From Siphonodentalium dalli (taxonomy: Eukaryota; Mollusca; Scaphopoda; Gadilida; Siphonodentaliidae), in the NCBI GenBank assembly GCA_032622095.1, contig CP136061.1, forward strand, positions 67,275,127 through 67,339,126: DNA of 64,000 bases, given 5' to 3'. Shown piece after piece: positions 14,301 to 29,300 of the stretch. A program made the position numbers and the translations under genes. Positions within the stretch are counted from its first letter, which is position 1, and each line of letters begins with the position of its first letter. The notes beneath the pieces are model-generated. The model was not told the origin of the DNA, made no database searches, and worked only from the letters and a program-made list of their open reading frames with translations.

Positions 14301-17300
14301 AAAGACATTCCTAAAAGAAATCCCAGAAAATAGACAGTTTAATATATAAATAGGGATCTGACACTATTAAATATATCATTTGTATTCACTGAATATATGT
14401 TCAAATACTTACAGTCAACATGCTAATAATCAGTTCATCTTTTACTTCTGGCCAGCTTCAGTTTATCAGATCATGTAGTATATGACTATATGTTAAAGTA
14501 TTTGAGTCATATCTTGCCTGGCATTTGATAGCCAGCAATATGCTTCAGTTTTAAGGTTTGTATCAGATCATGTAGTATATGTTAAAGTATTTGAGCCAAA
14601 TACTCTGTTATTTCTAGTCACATCTTGCCTGGCATTTGATAGCAAGCTCAAGACCTTTGTAGTTTCTTTTAATGTCAAGGCTTGATATAGTATTTAATAG
14701 TATATTCAAGTATTTGTGTGTGAAAGTGTGCCAATTTTTCTAACACTCCTTAGTATATCTTGAATTGAAATAATGTTCTTGTTCTATTAATTATTGAGAA
14801 ATAAAATGTTGTTTTGGAACACTTAATTTACTTATAGAAATTACCCAAATTTAGAATAAAAAATATAATTTACCTGTTAATATAGATGTCGTCATGTCTT
14901 TTTATAACTGGCCTCAATGGGTGAAATACATATTTGTGTTTTGTTGATGGTGCTATTAGTAAAACTACACACGTGACGCGCGAATGGCTGTTTTGTGTTT
15001 TGGACACTTGTATTTCCATTACTTCAATGCGTCCGTTTGGCTTACATAATGCTCGCAGAAGGTAGTTCAGATATTTATCGATCTATTTTGGTATTGCGAA
15101 TAATATTATGTGCGAACCGCCACGTGGCTTTAAACAGACAAGTCTCATTCGATCTTTAAAATGTTGTGCACGTAATAGCTATTTATAAATATTTGTCGCA
15201 CAAAAGTGAGACAAACGCTCTTTATTGCTACCATATCGGGAATAAACTAACAAGGACTAAAACACACCGAATTCGCGATCACTTGAAATAATTATGTTAC
15301 AATGTTAACCTCTGTATATAACCAAACAGACATATTTAGAGGTCAACTTTCCAACACCATGCATGTTTTCTTCCGAATAACGATTAGATAGGAATACCGG
15401 TATGTGATTAATTTATACTGCGATCCACCGAGAACTACAAGTGCACGCCCTCGCCAAAAGTTGCAATTTCACATCAAACGATGACGCCCGACACGCACTC
15501 GTGAGCTCAATGAATGTTCACATAAGAAAATCGACAACGTTGTGTCTTTCAATGTTTGGTGTTTTGCGTGTGTCTTTTGTCGCGCACATTGGTGATGATA
15601 ACAACTTTACTTTGCTGCATGACATGTGCCACGCTTTCTTAGTTATACATTTTATTCCCACCGACAAGAAATCTTCAGGCGCAAATGTTTGTAAATTGCT
15701 TTACTATTTCACGCATGCGTACAATCATACGTATTGGCGACAATATACTATTTACGCACCGATTATGTTTGGCATATGAACAAAACTATAGATTTGAACG
15801 AATATGAATATTTCTGCAATGATAGCCGCCCTGGCCTCTAAGACCAAAATCGGATTCAGTGTTACTAATGCACCGTCCCCGCTGGTTTCGACCAAATTCA
15901 GATAAATGGAGGATTTACTTTTCCCATTTTATAAGAAATTTAGATTTCGGAAACACAAACAAAACAAAAAATTCCGCATGAGTGGAAACCGATATAGGAA
16001 TCGGGTGCGTAAATCATTTGACGATATGTAAGATAGATGCTAACAACAAAACTATTACTCCACGGTGTTTTGCGTAATCCAGTCGCCGTAAGCAACTATA
16101 GCTGAGTTCAAAAACCGCCGACGTGATTAAACGTGATGTACGTGTACATTTGTAATATGTTACATGTAAACCCGACATGTTCAGATGTAATCCGATTGCA
16201 TTATTATTCATTTATATTCATTACGTATACATAATTACGTGCAGCTTACAGGTATTCATTCAATACAAAAGTTATTCATAATCATTTACCTACCGTGTGA
16301 CGCCTTGTTTCAGTCGTGTTCTCTCCGCGGTGGAGGGCCGTTAGCGGTAATTTGAACGCGGTTACGGAAAAAATAACGCGGTGTATGGCGGTAACGAACA
16401 CCAATAACGCGGTGACCTGCAGTAACCAACGGTAAAAATACCGTACCAGTACCGCGGGTCAACCGCCCTCCGTCGCGGTACAGAATGATAACCGCGGTAG
16501 TTTGGTGGTAACACCGCGGTAAGTACCGGCCCATAACCTCGTTAAACAGGTCGCTTACTGAGAGCATAGCTGTAATACAACTATCTGTCGCAGGGGTGGG
16601 CGGTCTTCATGGCTCGCCCACTTCCTGTACAGTTTTTTATACATAATACCATATCTAAATTGCTTCCGTCCATATATGTTTTCAGTGTACATAATTGTAA
16701 ATATGTTGTTTTGAGCTATTGTTATACTTCATATAGTTAGTGAAAATTATAGCTCATATATATTGCAAAGTGTCTTTGAGCCATTCACTCCCCTCACTGC
16801 TGGGTGTATAAATAAAATCCTTTCATTTTCCCTGTAATCTATAGAATCTTTTTTCCAGTGTCTTTAGGTATTAGATTGTCAAAATTCTAATTTTAGATGA
16901 ATGGTAGATAACGTATTAAAATCTTTATATTATTAAAGTCAAGCCCACCTCTGTAATACTACTCACGTTACTTTGAGAAAGTCATTTTTCAATTAATGTG
17001 AATATTAAAATATTACAATAACATTTCTAGTTTCGTTTTATTGCCAAAAATTCCCATAAATGACACTATTTGTAATCAGTGTTGGTTATCGGGAAGGGAA
17101 CAAATGATTTCGGCCATTTTAGACAGCTCGATAAATCCCGTATCTACAGTTTATATCAATGTTCAGATGTACGTGATCCCTAAATTGAATGACGACACTA
17201 TTTAAATAGTCCCCAGAATAAATATCGTTATTAACTTTATTGACATTCATTAACTGCAATCACAAACACCATTTGTTCGTATAACAGGAATTATTGTCTT

Positions 17301-20300
17301 AGCAATAAAAGACACAAAGTGGAACTCCTGTATATCCAGGAAAAAAACACATTCTGCGCAAAAGCACGTGTCACTGAATACGTCATACTGCAGCTGGCAG
17401 ACTTTGTTAATATAGATGTCGTCATGTCTTTTTATAACTGGCCTCAATGGGTGAAATACATATTTGTGTTTTGTTGATGGTGCTATTAGTAAAACTACAC
17501 ACGTGACGCGCGAATGGCTGTTTTGTGTTTTGGACACTTGTATTTCCATTACTTCAATGCGTCCGTTTGGCTTACATAATGCTCGCAGAAGGTAGTTCAG
17601 ATATTTATCGATCTATTTTGGTATTGCGAATAATATTATGTGCGAACCGCCACGTGGCTTTAAACAGACAAGTCTCATTCGATCTTTAAAATGTTGTGCA
17701 CGTAATAGCTATTTATAAATATTTGTCGCACAAAAGTGAGACAAACGCTCTTTATTGCTACCATATCGGGAATAAACTAACAAGGACTAAAACACACCGA
17801 ATTCGCGATCACTTGAAATAATTATGTTACAATGTTAACCTCTGTATATAACCAAACAGACATATTTAGAGGTCAACTTTCCAACACCATGCATGTTTTC
17901 TTCCGAATAACGATTAGATAGGAATACCGGTATGTGATATAATTTATACTGCGATCCACCGAGAACTACAAGTGCACGCCCTCGCCAAAAGTTGCAATTT
18001 CACATCAAACGATGACGCCCGACACGCACTCGTGAGCTCAATGAATGTTCCCATAAGAAAATCGACAACGTTGTGTCTTTCAATGTTTGGTGTTTTGCGT
18101 GTGTCTTTTGTCGCGCACATTGGTGATGATAACAACTTTACTTTGCTGCATGACATGTGCCACGCTTTCTTAGTTATACATTTTATTCCCACCGACAAGA
18201 AATCTTCAGGCGCAAATGTTTGTAAATTGCTTTACTATTTCACGCATGCGTACAATCATACGTATTGGCGACAATATACTATTTACGCACCGATTATGTT
18301 TGGCATATGAACAAAACTATAGATTTGAACGAATATGAATATTTCTGCAATGATAGCCGCCCTGGCCTCTAAGACCAAAATCGGACTCAGTGTTACTAAT
18401 GCACCGTCCCCGCTGGTTTCGACCAAATTCAGATAAATGGAGGATTTACTTTTCCCATTTTATAAGAAATTTAGATTTCGGAAACACAAACAAAACAAAA
18501 AATTCTGCATGAGTGGAAACCGATATAGGAATCGGGTGCGTAAATCATTTGACGATATGTAAGATAGATGCTAACAACAAAACTATTACTCCACGGTGTT
18601 TTGCGTAATCCAGTCGCCGTAAGCAACTATAGCTGAGTTCAAAAACCGCCGACGTGATTAAACGTGATGTACGTGTACATTTGTAATATGTTACATGTAA
18701 ACCCGACATGTTCAGATGTAATCCGATTGCATTATTATTCATTTATATTCATTACGTATACATAATTACGTGCAGCTTACAGGTATTCATTCAATACAAA
18801 AGTTATTCATAATCATTTACCTACCGTATGACGCCTTGTTTCAGTCGTGTTCTCTCCGCGGTGGAGGGCCGTTAGCGGTAATTTGAACGCGGTTACGGAA
18901 AAAATAACGCGGTGTATGGCGGTAACAAACACCAATAACGCGGTGACCTGCGGTAACCAATGGTAAAAATACCGTACCAGTACCGCGGGTCAACCGCCCT
19001 CCGTCGCGGTACAGAATGATAACCGCGGTAGTTTGGTGGTAACACCGCGGTAAGTACCGGCCCATAACCTCGTTAAACAGGTCGCTTACTGAGAGCATAG
19101 CTGTAATACAACTATCTGTCTCAGGGGTGGGCGGTCTTCATGGCTCGCCCACTTCCTGTACAGTTTTTTATACATAATACCATATCTAAATTGCTTCCGT
19201 CCATATATGTTTTCAGTGTACATAATTGTAAATATGTTGTTTTGAGCTATTGTTATACTTCATATAGTTAGTGAAAATTATAGCTCATATATATTGCAAA
19301 GTGTCTTTGAGCCATTCACTCCCCTCACTGCTGGGTGTATAAATAAAATCCTTTCATTTTCCCTGTAATCTATAGAATCTTTTTTCCAGTGTCTTTAGGT
19401 ATTAGATTGTCAAAATTCTAATTTTAGATGAATGGTAGATAACGTATTGAAATCTTTATATTATTAAAGTCAAGCCCACCTCTGTAATACTACTCACGTT
19501 TTATATGACTAGACTTGCTTGCTTTCTTCTCACTTTGCTGTTCACTTGGCTTCACACATTCACGTTCTGATAAAGTATAAAAGTATACATTGGAATGGTT
19601 TATTATTCATTTGGAGGGATGTTCCAGTAATAAAAGCAGATGACAGACACACGGAAAACTAATACAAGAGCAGAAGGATTTATATTCTTTGGTGGGAGAT
19701 ATCCAGATAATAAATTCAATGACCATTGTGAACTTACTAACTGAACTTTTCCTAAGGGAACTATACTCGTCAATGAGTATTGAACACTGTCATGACGGGA
19801 GCTGCGCTGGTGCAGCATTAAAAATCATGTGCCAGTGCATTCTCATATATGCAAGTCTCCCATAGGGAGCATCGCATATATAAAAGAATGCACTGGCTTA
19901 CAAGGTCAAGGTAAATATTGTCAGGCGAAGGTATTCTCTTATATATGCGAGCTCCCTATGGGAGACTCGTATATAAGAGAATGCATTGGCACAGGGTTTT
20001 CGCTCCGGTCACAGAAGGGTTAATACTACTCCAGGCCTTTCAAAATTGAAATTTTGATTAACCGGAAAAGAAAGTTAAGCAAAAAAAAAATTGCTTAACC
20101 TTTTTTGTTTGCTTAACCTATTTTAAATTTTCAGCGGACATGTTTCAGAAATTTCTGTCAATAATGTGATAAAGATTAATAAAGTTTATATCAAATCAAT
20201 GTGACTACAATTACTTGTGTTACCTGGTGTTACCTGTTTAATTACTTCCCTCAACCTTGATGCCATGCAGTTGCATTGACAATGAATCATGTAAGATTCA

Positions 20301-23300
20301 CAGAGAGTTGGTCACACTGACGTGATCCCTTTACTAACAATGTGGGAGATAACTAGATAAAGACTGATTCAAATCCATACAAATAATTTTCTAAACAGAT
20401 AACAGTGAACACATTGGAATAACAATCAATTATCAGTCGTTTAGTTTGCATGTAGTTTCTTTGTCACAACACTTTACAGTGACACGGATGCTTAAATTAA
20501 AAGATTGATTGTTTGCCCACTCGCGACCGACCCGAAAAAACGGCCCGACTAGGAAATTTTTAACGCCGTATTGAATGGTAATTTTTTTTCCCGAAAAATC
20601 GGCTCATGTTCATTCCATTACGAGTAGTTTTTAATTCCGCACTTTTGACAAACCGCCCAACTTCTGGCATCTCGAACTTTCGATTTTCGGACATGTGACA
20701 TTGTTGTCAATGGAGTCCCACGAAGCTCCGTCTGCTACAAAGCGCTAAAAGCAGTTAGGGACAACAAATGTCACATTATGATTATGCACCAGTGTGGTTG
20801 TAAACACAGGCGATATATCTTCTGTGGTGATTGAGAATAGTATAGGCGCACTTGGCGTGATCTCCTCAATCGCATGTTATTAAGCAACAGTGATATCGGC
20901 ACCAACTTGAACACTGGTTATCATTCTGATTCGGACGCTCATGTTACACTGACGCAAAGCCAGGGAGCAACAACTACATTTACCCCAGATTGATTCCAAG
21001 TTGAGGTTTGCCAAATTTGTGGTGAATGTGCAAACTGAAAGTGAAAGTTCAAAGGATTCCGCAGATACTAGCAGACAAAAAGGTGCATTTGAAATGTAGG
21101 CGATTTGTTGCAATGGAAGGTCTTTGTCAAGTTTCAGCTCTGTTGCAATACGCCTATAGAATTCAGCTACTACGCCTGTTCAGTATCTGTTGGCCGAAAA
21201 GACATATGCTGTCACTGTGTTGCCGCCAATACAACAAGGGATGAGAATATGCTGAAGAAATATTCAGTGGTTCTGCCTGTGTGCGAGTCATGTGTGACAA
21301 ATCTACAGAAAGACATTCCTAAAAGAAATCCCAGAAAATAGACAGTTTAATATATAAATAGGGATCTGACACTATTAAATATATCATTTGTATTCACTGA
21401 ATATATGTTCAAATACTTACAGTCAACATGCTAATAATCAGTTCATCTTTTACTTCTGGCCAGCTTCAGTTTATCAGATCATGTAGTATATGACTATATG
21501 TTAAAGTATTTGAGTCATATCTTGCCTGGCATTTGATAGCCAGCAATATGCTTCAGTTTTAAGGTTTGTATCAGATCATGTAGTATATGTTAAAGTATTT
21601 GAGCCAAATACTCTGTTATTTCTAGTCACATCTTGCCTGGCATTTGATAGCAAGCTCAAGACCTTTGTAGTTTCTTTTAATGTCAAGGCTTGATATAGTA
21701 TTTAATAGTATATTCAAGTATTTGTGTGTGAAAGTGTGCCAATTTTTCTAACACTCCTTAGTATATCTTGAATTGAAATAATGTTCTTGTTCTATTAATT
21801 ATTGAGAAATAAAATGTTGTTTTGGAACACTTAATTTACTTATAGAAATTACCCAAATTTAGAATAAAAAATATAATTTACCTGTTAATATAGATGTCGT
21901 CATGTCTTTTTATAACTGGCCTCAATGGGTGAAATACATATTTGTGTTTTGTTGATGGTGCTATTAGTAAAACTACACACGTGACGCGCGAATGGCTGTT
22001 TTGTGTTTTGGACACTTGTATTTCCATTACTTCAATGCGTCCGTTTGGCTTACATAATGCTCGCAGAAGGTAGTTCAGATATTTATCGATCTATTTTGGT
22101 ATTGCGAATAATATTATGTGCGAACCGCCACGTGGCTTTAAACAGACAAGTCTCATTCGATCTTTAAAATGTTGTGCACGTAATAGCTATTTATAAATAT
22201 TTGTCGCACAAAAGTGAGACAAACGCTCTTTATTGCTACCATATCGGGAATAAACTAACAAGGACTAAAACACACCGAATTCGCGATCACTTGAAATAAT
22301 TATGTTACAATGTTAACCTCTGTATATAACCAAACAGACATATTTAGAGGTCAACTTTCCAACACCATGCATGTTTTCTTCCGAATAACGATTAGATAGG
22401 AATACCGGTATGTGATTAATTTATACTGCGATCCACCGAGAACTACAAGTGCACGCCCTCGCCAAAAGTTGCAATTTCACATCAAACGATGACGCCCGAC
22501 ACGCACTCGTGAGCTCAATGAATGTTCACATAAGAAAATCGACAACGTTGTGTCTTTCAATGTTTGGTGTTTTGCGTGTGTCTTTTGTCGCGCACATTGG
22601 TGATGATAACAACTTTACTTTGCTGCATGACATGTGCCACGCTTTCTTAGTTATACATTTTATTCCCACCGACAAGAAATCTTCAGGCGCAAATGTTTGT
22701 AAATTGCTTTACTATTTCACGCATGCGTACAATCATACGTATTGGCGACAATATACTATTTACGCACCGATTATGTTTGGCATATGAACAAAACTATAGA
22801 TTTGAACGAATATGAATATTTCTGCAATGATAGCCGCCCTGGCCTCTAAGACCAAAATCGGATTCAGTGTTACTAATGCACCGTCCCCGCTGGTTTCGAC
22901 CAAATTCAGATAAATGGAGGATTTACTTTTCCCATTTTATAAGAAATTTAGATTTCGGAAACACAAACAAAACAAAAAATTCCGCATGAGTGGAAACCGA
23001 TATAGGAATCGGGTGCGTAAATCATTTGACGATATGTAAGATAGATGCTAACAACAAAACTATTACTCCACGGTGTTTTGCGTAATCCAGTCGCCGTAAG
23101 CAACTATAGCTGAGTTCAAAAACCGCCGACGTGATTGAACGTGATGTACGTGTACATTTGTAATATGTTACATGTAAACCCGACATGTTCAGATGTAATC
23201 CGATTGCATTATTATTCATTTATATTCATTACGTATACATAATTACGTGCAGCTTACAGGTATTCATTCAATACAAAAGTTATTCATAATCATTTACCTA

Positions 23301-26300
23301 CCGTGTGACGCCTTGTTTCAGTCGTGTTCTCTCCGCGGTGGAGGGCCGTTAGCGGTAATTTGAACGCGGTTACGGAAAAAATAACGCGGTGTATGGCGGT
23401 AACGAACACCAATAACGCGGTGACCTGCAGTAACCAACGGTAAAAATACCGTACCAGTACCGCGGGTCAACCGCCCTCCGTCGCGGTACAGAATGATAAC
23501 CGCGGTAGTTTGGTGGTAACACCGCGGTAAGTACCGGCCCATAACCTCGTTAAACAGGTCGCTTACTGAGAGCATAGCTGTAATACAACTATCTGTCGCA
23601 GGGGTGGGCGGTCTTCATGGCTCGCCCACTTCCTGTACAGTTTTTTATACATAATACCATATCTAAATTGCTTCCGTCCATATATGTTTTCAGTGTACAT
23701 AATTGTAAATATGTTGTTTTGAGCTATTGTTATACTTCATATAGTTAGTGAAAATTATAGCTCATATATATTGCAAAGTGTCTTTGAGCCATTCACTCCC
23801 CTCACTGCTGGGTGTATAAATAAAATCCTTTCATTTTCCCTGTAATCTATAGAATCTTTTTTCCAGTGTCTTTAGGTATTAGATTGTCAAAATTCTAATT
23901 TTAGATGAATGGTAGATAACGTATTAAAATCTTTATATTATTAAAGTCAAGCCCACCTCTGTAATACTACTCACGTTTTATATGACTAGACTTGCTTGCT
24001 TTCTTCTCACTTTGCTGTTCACTTGGCTTCACACATTCACGTTCTGATAAAGTATAAAAGTATACATTGGAATGGTTTATTATTCATTTGGAGGGATGTT
24101 CCAGTAATAAAAGCAGATGACAGACACACGGAAAGCTAATACAAGAGCAGAAGGATTTATATTCTTTGGTGAGAAATATTCAGATAATAAATTCAATGAC
24201 CATTGTGAACTTACTAACTGAACTTTTCCTAAGGGAACTATACTCGTCAATGAGTATTGAACACTGTCATGACGGGAGCTGCGCTGGTGCAGCATTAAAA
24301 ATCATGTGCCAGTGCATTCTCATATATGCAAGTCTCCCATAGGGAGCATCGCATATATAAAAGAATGCACTGGCTTACAAGGTCAAGGTAAATATTGTCA
24401 GGCGAAGGTATTCTCTTATATATGCGAGCTCCCTATGGGAGACTCGTATATAAGAGAATGCATTGGCACAGGGTTTTCGCTCCGGTCACAGAAGGGTTAA
24501 TACTACTCCAGGCCTTTCAAAATTGAAATTTTGATTAACCGGAAAAGAAAGTTAAGCAAAAAAAAAATTGCTTAACCTTTTTTGTTTGCTTAACCTATTT
24601 TAAATTTTCAGCGGACATGTTTCAGAAATTTCTGTCAATAATGTGATAAAGATTAATAAAGTTTATATCAAATCAATGTGACTACAATTACTTGTGTTAC
24701 CTGGTGTTACCTGTTTAATTACTTCCCTCAACCTTGATGCCATGCAGTTGCATTGACAATGAATCATGTAAGATTCACAGAGAGTTGGTCACACTGACGT
24801 GATCCCTTTACTAACAATGTGGGAGATAACTAGATAAAGACTGATTCAAATCCAAACAAATAATTTTCTAAACAGATAACAGTGAACACATTGGAATAAC
24901 AATCAATTATCAGTCGTTTAGTTTGCATGTAGTTTCTTTGTCACAACACTTTACAGTGACACGGATGCTTAAATTAAAAGATTGATTGTTTGCCCACTCG
25001 CGACCGACCCGAAAAAACGGCCCGACTAGGAAATTTTTAACGCCGTATTGAATGGTAATTTTTTTTCCCGAAAAATCGGCTCATGTTCATTCCATTACGA
25101 GTAGTTTTTAATTCCGCACTTTTGACAAACCGCCCAACTTCTGGCATCTCGAACTTTCGATTTTCGGACATGTGACATTGTTGTCAATGGAGTCCCACGA
25201 AGCTCCGTCTGCTACAAAGCGCTAAAAGCAGTTAGGGACAACAAATGTCACATTATGATTATGCACCAGTGTGGTTGTAAACACAGGCGATATATCTTCT
25301 GTGGTGATTGAGAATAGTATAGGCGCACTTGGCGTGATCTCCTCAATCGCATGTTATTAAGCAACAGTGATATCGGCACCAACTTGAACACTGGTTATCA
25401 TTCTGATTCGGACGCTCATGTTACACTGACGCAAAGCCAGGGAGCAACAACTACATTTACCCCAGATTGATTCCAAGTTGAGGTTTGCCAAATTTGTGGT
25501 GAATGTGCAAACTGAAAGTGAAAGTTCAAAGGATTCCGCAGATACTAGCAGACAAAAAGGTGCATTTGAAATGTAGGCGATTTGTTGCAATGGAAGGTCT
25601 TTGTCAAGTTTCAGCTCTGTTGCAATACGCCTATAGAATTCAGCTACTACGCCTGTTCAGTATCTGTTGGCCGAAAAGACATATGCTGTCACTGTGTTGC
25701 CGCCAATACAACAAGGGATGAGAATATGCTGAAGAAATATTCAGTGGTTCTGCCTGTGTGCGAGTCATGTGTGACAAATCTACAGAAAGACATTCCTAAA
25801 AGAAATCCCAGAAAATAGACAGTTTAATATATAAATAGGGATCAGACACTATTAAATATATCATTTGTATTCACTGAATATATGTTCAAATACTTACAGT
25901 CAACATGCTAATAATCAGTTCATCTTTTACTTCTGGCCAGCTTCAGTTTATCAGATCATGTAGTATATGACTATATGTTAAAGTATTTGAGTCATATCTT
26001 GCCTGGCATTTGATAGCCAGCAATATGCTTCAGTTTTAAGGTTTGTATCAGATCATGTAGTATATGTTAAAGTATTTGAGCCAAATACTCTGTTATTTCT
26101 AGTCACATCTTGCCTGGCATTTGATAGCAAGCTCAAGACCTTTGTAGTTTCTTTTAATGTCAAGGCTTGATATAGTATTTAATAGTATATTCAAGTATTT
26201 GTGTGTGAAAGTGTGCCAATTTTTCTAACACTCCTTAGTATATCTTGAATTGAAATAATGTTCTTGTTCTATTAATTATTGAGAAATAAAATGTTGTTTT

Positions 26301-29300
26301 GGAACACTTAATTTACTTATAGAAATTACCCAAATTTAGAATAAAAAATATAATTTACCTTTCTACCTACCCAATTAAAAAACATAGGGTAGGGAATGGG
26401 CAAACATAGATATTTTTAATACCAGCCTGAGTTAAACCAAACAGTGGCACCTAACTGTCACACCTCACACAAAACTTTGAAGTATTTCATTATAGTAGTC
26501 AGTCATTAATTTTCCATTTCTTAGCCACAGTACTGTCACAAATGACTTTAATGTCACCTTACAAAATCGCAACTGAAGACCTTCTATTACTATATTTCAT
26601 TAACATAAATGTTTTAATTCAACCCCACCTGCACCATGTGCACAATAACTGTTTTATTTGTACTGTGCACTTCCGCGCAATGTCTCGAGGCACCCTTCTA
26701 TTTACATCGGAAGTTTCAAGCACGGGCAAGTCTTGCATCATCCATATAGACGTGCTTGACAATGGTACGGTATGGTACAACGGTACGGTACATGCTTTAT
26801 GCAGGATATAAGAATACAGTTATGCTCAGAAGTATTTGAGGTTTGGATGGTGGAATTTAGGTCAAGTTGCTTAGAATTTGGCACAAACTGGAAAAACGGT
26901 TATGCCAAGAGGACTTTGCTCGAACGAAATGCTTGTTCGTGCAACTGTTAACCCTTTACCCAACAAACTGGCCAAATAAAGCTTCAACACCCTAAAATAT
27001 CTTCGGTCTGTCTCAATAGAACCATACAAATATGGATATCATTGGAACCGGCTCCTTGACCCATTGTGATAGTTACAGTTATGCCCTGTGCCAATGCATT
27101 CTCTTATATATGCGAGTCAACCATAGGTCGCCTCGCATATATAAGAGAATGCATTGGCCTAAAAAAAATTTTTTTTTTAACACTTTTTACCATTTTTTCT
27201 TACATTCTTTAACAATTTTATAATTTTTAATGTGTTAAGCCAATGCACATTCTCTTATATATGCGAGGCGACCTATGGTCGACTCGCATATATAAGAGAA
27301 TGCATTGGCACAGGGCCCTTCTGTTGGGTAAAGGGTTAAAGGCCTGTACTCACTTTTTATATGACTAGGCTTGCTTGCTTTCTTCTCACTTTGCTGCTTA
27401 TTTGGCTTGACACATTCACTTTCTGATGAAGCTGATTCATTTTTAGCTTCAAGTTTTGCTTCTAACTCCTGTACTCTCTTTCTCATCATTAGCAGTTCTG
27501 AAATGTTCAAATTCAACAAATAAGAGGTGCAGACAGTACTTGGGATTCTAGTAATTCCCTAGGAAAGTATGAGTCAGACACGACATATTTACCAATTTAT
27601 TTTGAGATGCACTCATCCATAGCTCAATTTCATTCATTTGTTGCATATATTCTGTTGAGTATAAAAGGAGATGGTCCCAAAAATGGCCGCCTTTAACTCT
27701 TTTGCTGCCACCCCGCCACAGGGACATAACCCCCAGTGCCAAGCATTCTGGATGTATCTGTACAAGTAGTTTATGTATATATCGGTAATGCATTATAGTT
27801 TAGTATTACTACTGTACATTTGTATTTTTTTTATATGGGAACAATTTTGATGTTATTTTCCACTCATCGATCGCATCCCACCAAAAGTGAATTCGTCAAT
27901 GGTATATATTCTGGCTTGGGCTGTACTCCTAGAACTTCAGAAGTGGCATGACCTTGACTGACCTTTCTACTAATTTTTAAGCACACACCAGCACTCTACA
28001 GAAAATAAACCGAACCCCCATTCGTAATGCGACAAAACAATAGAATTACATCCCTATTACCATATTACACTCCCGAATTCACATAAATGCGCTATTGGCA
28101 GCGACTGGGTAACTCGCATTTATGTGAGATTGGCAGCGAAAGAGTTAATGTACAGTACCCCTTTAAACATAAGGCCACATCAATTTTATTAGTTGGTTTA
28201 CAAACATCAGGGATTTTTTTTTTAAACCCAGACAGGTCATGACATACCGATTGGTGATTATTTCACACAATTCTGGTGAATGCAAATCTCATATATTCAC
28301 TTGAAATAACTTTCACAGTATATTCGCCATGTACCTTTCCGAAATCACAAAACACCACACTGTTATCCCCTAATTAAAATTATTGAAGATTGTAATTGTC
28401 TTTTTTTGCTAACATTAAATTAAGTAAAATACAGTGAAATTATTTGTTTAATTATTTTTTATTACATTTTTGCGCACGTTGGCATCTCTCTGAGTGCATT
28501 CTAGTTATTATTGCTTTATTCTGAAAGATATTGAAGTGGACACATGGTGTCACGTAGCATCAGCTCCAAACCCTAGCCGAACCTGCATCTGTCAAAATAT
28601 TTAATGATAGCAAAATACCGAATATGTAAACTAACCTTCCATTTCTTTATTATTTGAAGTTGGTTCGCTGCTGTTGCTGGGTGTCCTCTTGTTTTTCTTC
28701 TCATTTGGGTCTCTATGTTGTGAAGATCCTTTCAAAGAATTGTAAAAGTTATTTAATGCTTGGAAGATTTCCTAAGCATCAGACCCATATACTAAAAGAC
28801 ATGATTCTTGCACGAAAACAAATTCAAACTATTTTCGATCAACAAATCTTAGGTAGAACCCAAATTGTAATTTCAGGAACAAACATTGAGGTAAGGAATC
28901 CAGATTATAACTTGTGATCACTGAAAATGATAGGTCAGTGAAAACAAGTCAATGGAATAATTAACCAAAATTGTCCCTGAATGCTAATGCCAAAAACAAA
29001 AAAACAATCGTGTTTCCAATTACATAGCAAACAAAATCCAAGTAAGCAGCTGCAGGCAGACATTTTTTTTGGAACTTCAATAAGTAATATAAGCTTAGCT
29101 CTGTATTGGAGAGCTAATCCAATTTATAAAGCACAAATAAATCAATTTACTTTATATCTGGTAATTCATACTATTTAAAGAATAATGAAAACCTGTGAGA
29201 ACTGATGGAATTCCTTTTTTTTCAGTACCAGTTTTCTTCGTAAAAAGCAGTACTCACCACATGATATCATGTTATAAAAAACAAATATTGGGTACATATT

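Larger units (their letters stand above)
9966..26360. repeat. 16.4-kb tandem array of blocks a, b and c inside an MCM10 intron
   Basis: Block order is a (9966-10404), b (10405-12490), c (12491-14875), b' (14876-16967), a (16967-17405), b (17406-19498), c (19499-21883), b' (21884-23975), c (23976-26360). The two long units [a b c b'] are offset by 7,001-7,008 bp. The three c blocks are each 2,385 bp. Sequence identity between copies is very high, with only scattered substitutions and small indels. Open frames in the array repeat with the blocks and show no recognisable protein. Confidence 0.93.

Noticed and set aside
10249-26000. Repeated 60-112-residue frames in the array (for example 10971-11309, 11544-11741, 14018-14236)
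   Set aside because: They recur because the blocks are repeated, sit in several overlapping frames and show no family motifs. Only the cysteine-pair frame at 14097-14333 was noted as a possible transposon relic.
27032-27223. Frames through the double-hairpin MITE (also 32363-32581 and 12821-13015)
   Set aside because: Translations such as those containing G-R-L-A-Y-I-R-E-C come from the shared hairpin module in every copy and strand.
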